From Eonycteris spelaea (lineage: Eukaryota; Chordata; Mammalia; Chiroptera; Pteropodidae): DNA of 64,000 nucleotides. The translations under genes were made by a program, and so were the position numbers. Shown here piece by piece: positions 57,708 through 64,000 of this stretch; position 1 is the first letter of the stretch; every line of letters starts with the position of its first letter. The notes under the pieces are model-generated. The model had not been told where the DNA came from and did no database searches. It was given only the letters and a program-made list of their open reading frames with translations. The stretch lies in the NCBI GenBank assembly GCA_003508835.1, contig PUFA01000092.1, positions 7,049,501 to 7,113,500 on the forward strand, given 5' to 3'.

Positions 57708-59979
57708 CTAATAGGGGAAAGCCAGCCCAAGAGAGCAGAAACAGAAAGCAAACAGAGATAGATGAGCATTAGACAGAGAACATACCACAGAAAACTAACA
57801 TGCAGAAGATTAGATGGCTAAAGGTTTACAAAATCTACTTTGTTCTACTTAGTCACAGTGTCGTGTTTAATTCTGGATTTATAAAACACACTTCTAATGA
57901 TACTTGGCTTTCTTGAAATTCTCTGACAACAGATGTAGCCAAAGTAAAATCTGAGGACTCTGGTAGAACAACATGGACATGAGTTAGAGGAGATGTGAAA
58001 GACTAGGCACATAAAGATATTATGAATATATAGTAAATAAAACAATCAATTTTTCTATACAAAAGCATTTTGACTTTGAGTTATTAGTACCACTAAATTA
58101 ATAAAGAAATTTAAATGCATTTTCTTAGAGTGAGAGTGAGCTTGAAGGAAAAAGGGAAAGTTTGCAGAAAGCCACATAAGAAATTACTCAAAATAATTGG
58201 CTAAATATACTGTGATTTCATATAAAGTATTTTAAGTGAAAGCCAGTCAAGTTTGGGACACTATTTGTTTCAGATGAGCAAACAGTTTCCTAGCTGTGAA
58301 TGTCATTCAATTACAATATTGCCTGTCCAGCTTGTAAGAAAGGCTAATTATTAAATAGTACAGGAAAGAATCATACCAAACTTGCAGCAAAAGCAACAAA
58401 GAATTGATTTATCTTGTGTCCATTTAACTAATACCTAAATTATTTCATCATGTGACAGAAATAAATTCTAGAATAGGCTTTTGTAGGAACGTTAGGGCAT
58501 AAGGCCTTGAGAAAGGTCATGTAATCTATACAGAGTAATAACTGACATTTATCCTTTGAGTTTAATTAATCTCCTATGCTTGTGACATGATAGACTTCTC
58601 AATAATCTGGGATTGTGGAGCAGAGATGTATATTTTTACCGGTTTGAAAACAGAGCTGCAGAAGTAAGAATTTTCAGATTTGTTCTTATGTCCAGAAACT
58701 ACTGATGACTGAAAAATCTATCAAATTCCCATTTTTAAAACTTGATTCATACTTCATAGAAAGATCAGAAAAAAAAGAAGTATAAGGGTTGAACTTGTTT
58801 GGAAGATAAGAAACTCAAAGATTGTTCCATAATTAATAATTGGATGAGATGACAACATGCGAGGAATAATGGAATACTCCAGGTGTTAGTAATGAAAAGC
58901 TGTTTTGTTTTCCGAAGATACAAAGTTATGTTTGTTTTATTATCTAGTATAATCAGCTATGCTTCTTCTCTGATTTAGAATATACAATCTAAAAATTATA
59001 TAAATATGGCATAACATTGCCTAAATTACTATAAATTCGATGAAATGATTAAAGCACTCTGTTTTCATATTTATTTTTTATTTTAATTTGAGTTAAGTAA
59101 ATAAATTGATAATATGTAACACTGGTATTATTCAAGAAAACTACCTTAAATATATTAATTTATTTCTAAAGTTTCGGCATGCCAAATACAAAAGGATTTT
59201 AAAAAATCTCAGTAACATTTTCCAAGTTCATAAAAAAAAATCTTTTCTTTTTTAAAAAATGTGATAAATACTCATGGATATACCAACCATCAAGAAAATA
59301 CTTGTGATAACTGAGATCCTTCTTAGAATTTAAATATATCTATACTAAATATAACTCCAACTATTATACCCCAAACTTTCTTTACTCTCCCCACAAATGA
59401 CTCAAGGCAGGGTTCATTAGTCTCAGAGCAGACTGGAAAATTTCTCATGAAGACAGTGCTTTGGTTATGGTATCATCAAAGGCCAGGATTTCTCACATCC
59501 TAAATTTATCTCTTTGAATACCTACCATTCCCTCTCCTGGTCACTGTGGCTTTTGAGGGGCTAAGATGTTAAAGTAAAGAAGTTGAAAACAAAGTTTGGG
59601 AAGAGCTTAAGAACGAGTTTAGAGATGCTTCAAAGAAGCAAAGGGGATTAATGTACACTCAGAAAGTACACAGTAGGAATCATATAGATAAGACAATATA
59701 AATACCCATTTGGTAAGTTAAAAATATAGAAATGAAACCATTTAGTGATATTGTTAAAATGTTATTCGTTTTGGTTTCCAAAGTTATAACTTGGTGTTCT
59801 GATTCTATCCAAGTCAACTTCTCATGGTGCAGGTTCCACCCTGTCCAGGCAATGAACCAAGGAAGGTTGACACATGACTACCATCAGCATGACTATCCAC
59901 TATTAGCAGCAAAAACATGTACATGTTTTGTTTTACAGTTCGGCAAAGTATATATATTTTAGCATCTCTGTAAATGAAG

Positions 59980-60760
59980 GTAGCACACTGTATGGTAAGA
60001 AATTTGGCCTCACCTAAAGAGAGGTTTGACCTTTGTCTTGGAATCTTTGTCCTAAACCTCTGGAATTTCTCAAATGATAGGAATATCTTCGTTATTCAGA
60101 GTGGCTTCTTGAAAGCAAACCTGATATCTTAAGCTAACAAGATAACTTAGAGTGGGGGTGAGCTATGACAGAAAGACCAATCATGTGATTAGAGAGTTGG
60201 GTTCTCAGGCCACATGATATCTGCCTGACTTCAGAGAGGGGCAGAGGCTGGAGATTGAGTTCAATCACATTGGCAATAAATCAATCGATCATTCCTATAC
60301 AATGAAACTTCAATAAAAACTCTGCACTGATGATATTGCATGCATATTGTCACACACTTTCTGCACTGGTGATATTGCATGCATATTGTCACACACTGAC
60401 GACAGGTGAGTAACATGTCCCTGAGGACAAAGAAACATCATGCCTGGAACCCTCCCAGAATTCACCCTATGCATCTCTTCCTTTAGCTGGATCTAATTTG
60501 TATCCTTTCACTGTAACAAAACCGTATTTGTCAAGGTAGTGCTTTCCTGAGTTCTGTGAGTCATTCTAAAAAGTTGTCTAATCTGAGAGTGGTCCTGGGA
60601 ACCCACATATTTGTAGACAGCTGATCTAAAGTGAGGGTGGCCCAGGGGCTCCTAAACATGTGCCTGGTGTCTAAAGTGAGGGTAGTCTTATGGGGACTGC
60701 TCCCTCAGACTTGGCAGTTTTGCAAACTCATTGCAGTTAGTGTCACAAATCTTAAGCAAA
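59980..60760 (+). mobile_element. Old ERVL-type LTR, family not assigned
   Basis: 'gaagccacatgatatctgcc'-like text, 'caatcgatcattcctataca', 'aaacttcaataaaaactctg', 'cctatgcatctcttccttta' and 'gagttctgtgagtcattcta' follow the layout of a widespread placental ERVL LTR. It lies in sense orientation to the window and opposite to SNAP91. Boundaries are approximate. Confidence 0.5.
60322..60397 (+). repeat. 39-bp tandem duplication inside the LTR
   Basis: Two adjacent units start 'ctgcactgatgatattgcat' (60,322) and 'ctgcactggtgatattgcat' (60,361). They differ at one base over 37 compared positions. Confidence 0.95.
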
Positions 60761-61107
60761 CTTGGCAGGCCGAATGTGGTTAACTCTGGGAACACATAAC
60801 AAAACTATGGATCAGAAAAACTCATTTTTCTGGAATAAATGCAGAGATACTTTAAATGCCAGTTATTCTCAGGAACAATCCTGAATTAAGTAGAGAGGAA
60901 TGAAAGGACCTTAGAACAGTTAGTTATTTCTGCCATTTTCCTCCAAACCTCACACTATTCCTAAACTGTCTTCCATGTTCCCTTTACTTCTGAAGCAACA
61001 GATATGAGGATTAAATGAAATGAAAACACTTTTTAAACAGTTTTCCACATGACAGTTTCATACTTATAAATTATTGTCATTATTTTGTGGACATATAAGA
61101 AACTGAC

Positions 61108-61212
61108 CTGTGTGCCAGGTACTGCTGCAGCTCCAAAGGGCGGCCTCATCATGGGCTGTGCAAACATGACTGGCTGCTGAGGCATCATGGGCATGCCCGT
61201 CCCAGCAGGAGG
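61108..61212 (-). CDS. SNAP91: SNAP91 (AP180) coding exon, Met/Pro-rich
   Basis: Minus-strand exon of 105 bases (35 codons, phase 0 at both ends), between acceptor 'cttttttcag' at 61,213 and donor 'gtcagt' at 61,107. It encodes a proline-, methionine- and glutamine-rich segment starting PPAGTGMPMMPQQP and ending AAAVPGTQ, matching the AP180 C-terminal assembly region. The minus-strand frame reading past it at 61,033-61,272 includes intron sequence on both sides. Confidence 0.95.
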
Positions 61213-61860
61213 CTGAAAAAAGAAAAGGGGTTCACAGCGTGAATGGAATCCACTGTGGCAATGCTCCAACATTTCTGTCTTTCATATGCTTCTGAAAATT
61301 TTTGAGGAATCCAGGTCCATGAGCAAGTAAGTTCTGTAATTTTGAATGACGGGTGCTGTGAGGCTGGCAGGTGGCAGAGAAACACTGAGGTGTGGTATAA
61401 CCCTGGCGGGCCACACGGCAGCCTCATCCCAACCAGGCTCTATTGTTGTTTATTTGTCTTCTGTAAACTAACTTTTAAAGCAATAAAAACTTGTTTCTTT
61501 ATGGAAGATGGCCCTAAAATTTGCTGTTCATAAAAGTGATAAGTGAAAAGTTCTAGTATAGTGATTAAGAAGTGCTTTTCATGATTGAGATATGAATATG
61601 TTTGATAGATATTACTCCAAAAAAAACACAACAATGTACTATCGATATTACTCTGATGGAAATAATCTTAAGTATTTTATATGAGACTTTATCACGTCAT
61701 TTGTAGACTACCAATGTCTAAAGCAGATGACTTAACTTTTTAAATTTTACTTTACTGCAGTTTGGGAAGAATTATATTCTACAGGAGTATTTGTTAATCT
61801 GGAATTTGGCAAAGGCCTTAGAAATGTCAATTACAATTTTTAGCATAGGTCGTCACTCAC
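61213..61860 (-). other. SNAP91: SNAP91 intron
   Basis: Donor 'gtgagt' at 61,860-61,855 and acceptor at 61,213. 648 bp with no recognised repeat. Confidence 0.85.
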
Positions 61861-61944
61861 CATTCCAAATCCTGCTCCCGGTTGTCCAACAGATGGGGCC
61901 CCGGCAACAGGAGGAACTGAACTGGTTGGAGGTACAGCTCCTTG
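61861..61944 (-). CDS. SNAP91: SNAP91 (AP180) coding exon, Pro/Gly-rich
   Basis: Minus-strand exon of 84 bases (28 codons, phase 0 at both ends), between acceptor 'ttatggtag' at 61,945 and donor 'gtgagt' at 61,860. It encodes QGAVPPTSSVPPVAGAP followed by SVGQPGAGFGM, part of the disordered clathrin/AP-2 binding C-terminal half of AP180. Together with the next two exons it gives the last 93 residues. Earlier exons lie beyond the right edge of the window. Confidence 0.94.
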
Positions 61945-64000
61945 CTACCATAAAAACACAAAACAAACAGACACACAAAACAATAACAAAGGAAAAGAGC
62001 CAACATAATTTAAAAATGACACAATATAATTTTAAAATGCATGCCCCTTAGATATGTGTGAATAAGTAAAGAAATCTCAAATTTCACTTTTAAATTTAAA
62101 AATGGCTCTAGCACCATGCCAACTATATAAACAAAGTTACTAACTTGATGGTCACTGTTGTAGTGCTATTTGGGCTCACTGCCAGGCGATTACCCACAGC
62201 ATTGGGTTTCCTTTCTACCACTTATATTATCTCTCCCCGACCTTCACTATAAATGAGTCAAATTTCCTAAGCTTATCTTTTTTCTGTCATTTTATCCTGT
62301 GATAGGTAGTGGGTTAGACATTTGAGGATGCGTTTTCATTTACGTTTTCAATGTTTGGTTTTCACTTCCCCCCCCCCCACACACATTTAAAAATTATTCT
62401 TTTCTGAGTTATACTTGCTTCTCTCTGACTTTTGACTCTTGTACATTTATACAATGGCCAAAATTAATTCTCAGTTTTAGAATACATTTAAAAGAACACA
62501 CATAGTATAGCACACATATCCCCTTTCGGGTACAAGTCTAATAGTTTTCAGTCATACACCAAAACCCCGTAATAGTTCCCTTATATTTAAAATTAACCCC
62601 ACTGCAATGCCTTAAATTTAAGTTAATCATTAGATCAAAATCCTAATTAAAAAGAAAATATTACAATGATGTCAACAAAAAGGATAAATAAGGAACAGCC
62701 CATAAAAATAATAGAAAAATATGCACAACTCATATAATTAACAATCTGGAACTCTGGGAATTAAGTAATAGCTTTCAGCAACCTAGAAAATACTTCTTCA
62801 ATAAAATCAGCCAAATCTTGGTAAGAATAGTGAGCTTTGAGGCATTTTAACTTACCCTAGTCCCAGCCACTGTTTTTCAGCTTAGCTCTAGTCTTGAAAA
62901 TAACAGCACACATTCCCAGTAATAGTACCAGAGGGAGCAGAATATATTTATTACTTGTTTTGTCTTATCTGGGTGGCTACCTGGAAAGACTGGCTCAAAA
63001 GGCCCACCAAACTGGGAGTGCACCTAGTGCTAAAGTTGTTACCTGAAGCCATTTGTGGAAAATATGTACAGGCAAATGTTTTAGCTGTTGCTATCTGAAG
63101 CAATGAATAACAGTCAGGGCAAAGAGTAGACTAAACAAAGAGCTTGGGAGGAAAGTTTGGAAAATGAGTGCTTTGGGGATTTAGGGTTTGAAAAGCTCAG
63201 ACATACTCCTGGGAATTCAGAAGGCCATGCACATGCCCAGGGCTGTGCACATGCTCAGGAAAGACTTGAGAAGGCCTCTGGCTGATCTTGAGGCTTCGAG
63301 CAAGCAATAATTGATCACTAAGGCAGGCTTGCAAACTGCCTGGTTAAATTTGAAGACATGCCCCCAACACATACTCTGAGCCTCTGTGCAAAGGCTAGGA
63401 GATATTTTTAGTGCTAGGAGTTTAAGTAGTATCTATCTAATGATTGACTAGTTGATCACTTAGATAAAGGAACAGAAACTTCAGTGGTTACATTTGACAA
63501 AGAACACGGACTAAAGAATTAGTTCAAAATGGTCACTACACAAATAAACAAACAAGAAAAACTCAAACAACTACAAAAAAGTACAACACAAAAAGGGGTA
63601 AAATCTGATATTGAGTTGGCACATTATAACATTCAAAATGTCAAGGTTTCAGCGAAAAATTATGAGGCATATAAAGAAAAAAGAATATATAGCCCATACG
63701 CAGGAGAAAGATCTCAAATCAATAACTTAAAACTTCCACACCTTAAGGAACTAAAAAAAAGAACAAATTAAACTCAAAGTAAGCAGAGAAAGTAAATAAT
63801 AAACATTAGAGTAGAGATGAATGAAACAAACAAGAGAGAAAATAGAAGAAACTGGTTTTCTGAAAAGATCAGCACAATTTTCAGTAGACAAACTTTCAGT
63901 AGATAAACCAAAAGAGAAAAAAGGAGAGAAACTTAATGATCAAAATAAGAAAAAAAAGTAGGACATTACTCCCAAACTTAGAGAAATAAAAATGATTGTA
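61945..64000 (-). other. SNAP91: SNAP91 intron, continuing beyond the window
   Basis: No further SNAP91 exon is visible. It holds a C-run at about 62,368-62,378 and, from about 62,860, a sense L1 (antisense to SNAP91). Confidence 0.8.
62860..64000 (+). mobile_element. L1 (sense), 5' region into ORF2, cut by the window edge
   Basis: 'cttatctgggtggctacctg', 'gggaattcagaaggccatgc', 'gctgatcttgaggcttcgag' and 'aggctaggagatatttttag' correspond to an old L1M 5' region. From about 63,690 the text is ORF2-like ('caataacttaaaacttccac', 'gaaactggttttctgaaaag'). Frames are broken; the 80-residue frame at 63,529 is not a gene. Confidence 0.7.

Larger units (their letters stand above)
57708..61107 (-). 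other. SNAP91: SNAP91 intron
   Basis: It is bounded on the minus strand by 'CAG|gtcag' at 61,107 and 'ctattag' at 57,708. It holds an old LTR with an internal tandem duplication (59,980-60,760). No extra exon was recognised, and the rest (57,720-59,970) shows no named repeat. Confidence 0.85.

Noticed and set aside
1..64000. CRISPR arrays, operons, tRNA, rRNA or snRNA genes, prophage
   Set aside because: None seen; the window is mammalian nuclear DNA, and I recognised no structured RNA gene on reading either strand.

Overview
This is ordinary AT-rich nuclear DNA from a placental mammal. It carries ancient L1, L2, MIR, hAT, Tigger-like and LTR repeats, long introns with GT/AG splice signals, one CpG island, and two recognisable vertebrate genes. 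I saw no Alu, rodent B1/B2, ruminant BOV/BovB, carnivore CAN, horse ERE or pig PRE elements, so I do not name a species. A primate or a mouse-like rodent looks unlikely. The gene order PRSS35 (+) then SNAP91 (-) matches the human chromosome 6q14 block.

Layout. Bases 1 to about 31,100 are intergenic and mostly old repeats: an antisense L1 at the left edge, an MLT1-type LTR, several sense L1 pieces, a 2.9 kb antisense L1 cut by an LTR-like insert, L2, MIR and MER5A copies, and a 7.6 kb L1-ERV-L1 mosaic (22.6-30.2 kb). A CpG island at 31.54-31.96 kb holds the presumed PRSS35 promoter and non-coding exon 1, with a splice donor at 31,921/31,922. A 9.6 kb intron leads to the single coding exon of PRSS35 (CDS 41,570-42,811, 413 residues). 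About 11 kb of repeats separates the 3' ends of the two convergent genes. From about 54.3 kb to the right edge lies the 3' end of SNAP91 (AP180) on the minus strand: three coding exons giving the last 93 residues, an intron inside the 3' UTR, and a 1.4 kb terminal non-coding exon.

The two genes have no known shared pathway. PRSS35 encodes a secreted trypsin-fold protein whose catalytic serine is replaced by threonine. SNAP91 encodes a neuronal clathrin-assembly protein. Nothing here looks like an undescribed system. The best second looks are a perfect 52-bp palindrome in PRSS35 intron 1, an 81-bp near-identical direct repeat, the 3'-UTR intron of SNAP91, CTCF-like sites around the PRSS35 promoter, and a CpG-retaining non-repeat block at 17.9-18.3 kb. 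All repeat family calls come from reading and memory of consensus sequences, not from a search, and their edges are approximate.
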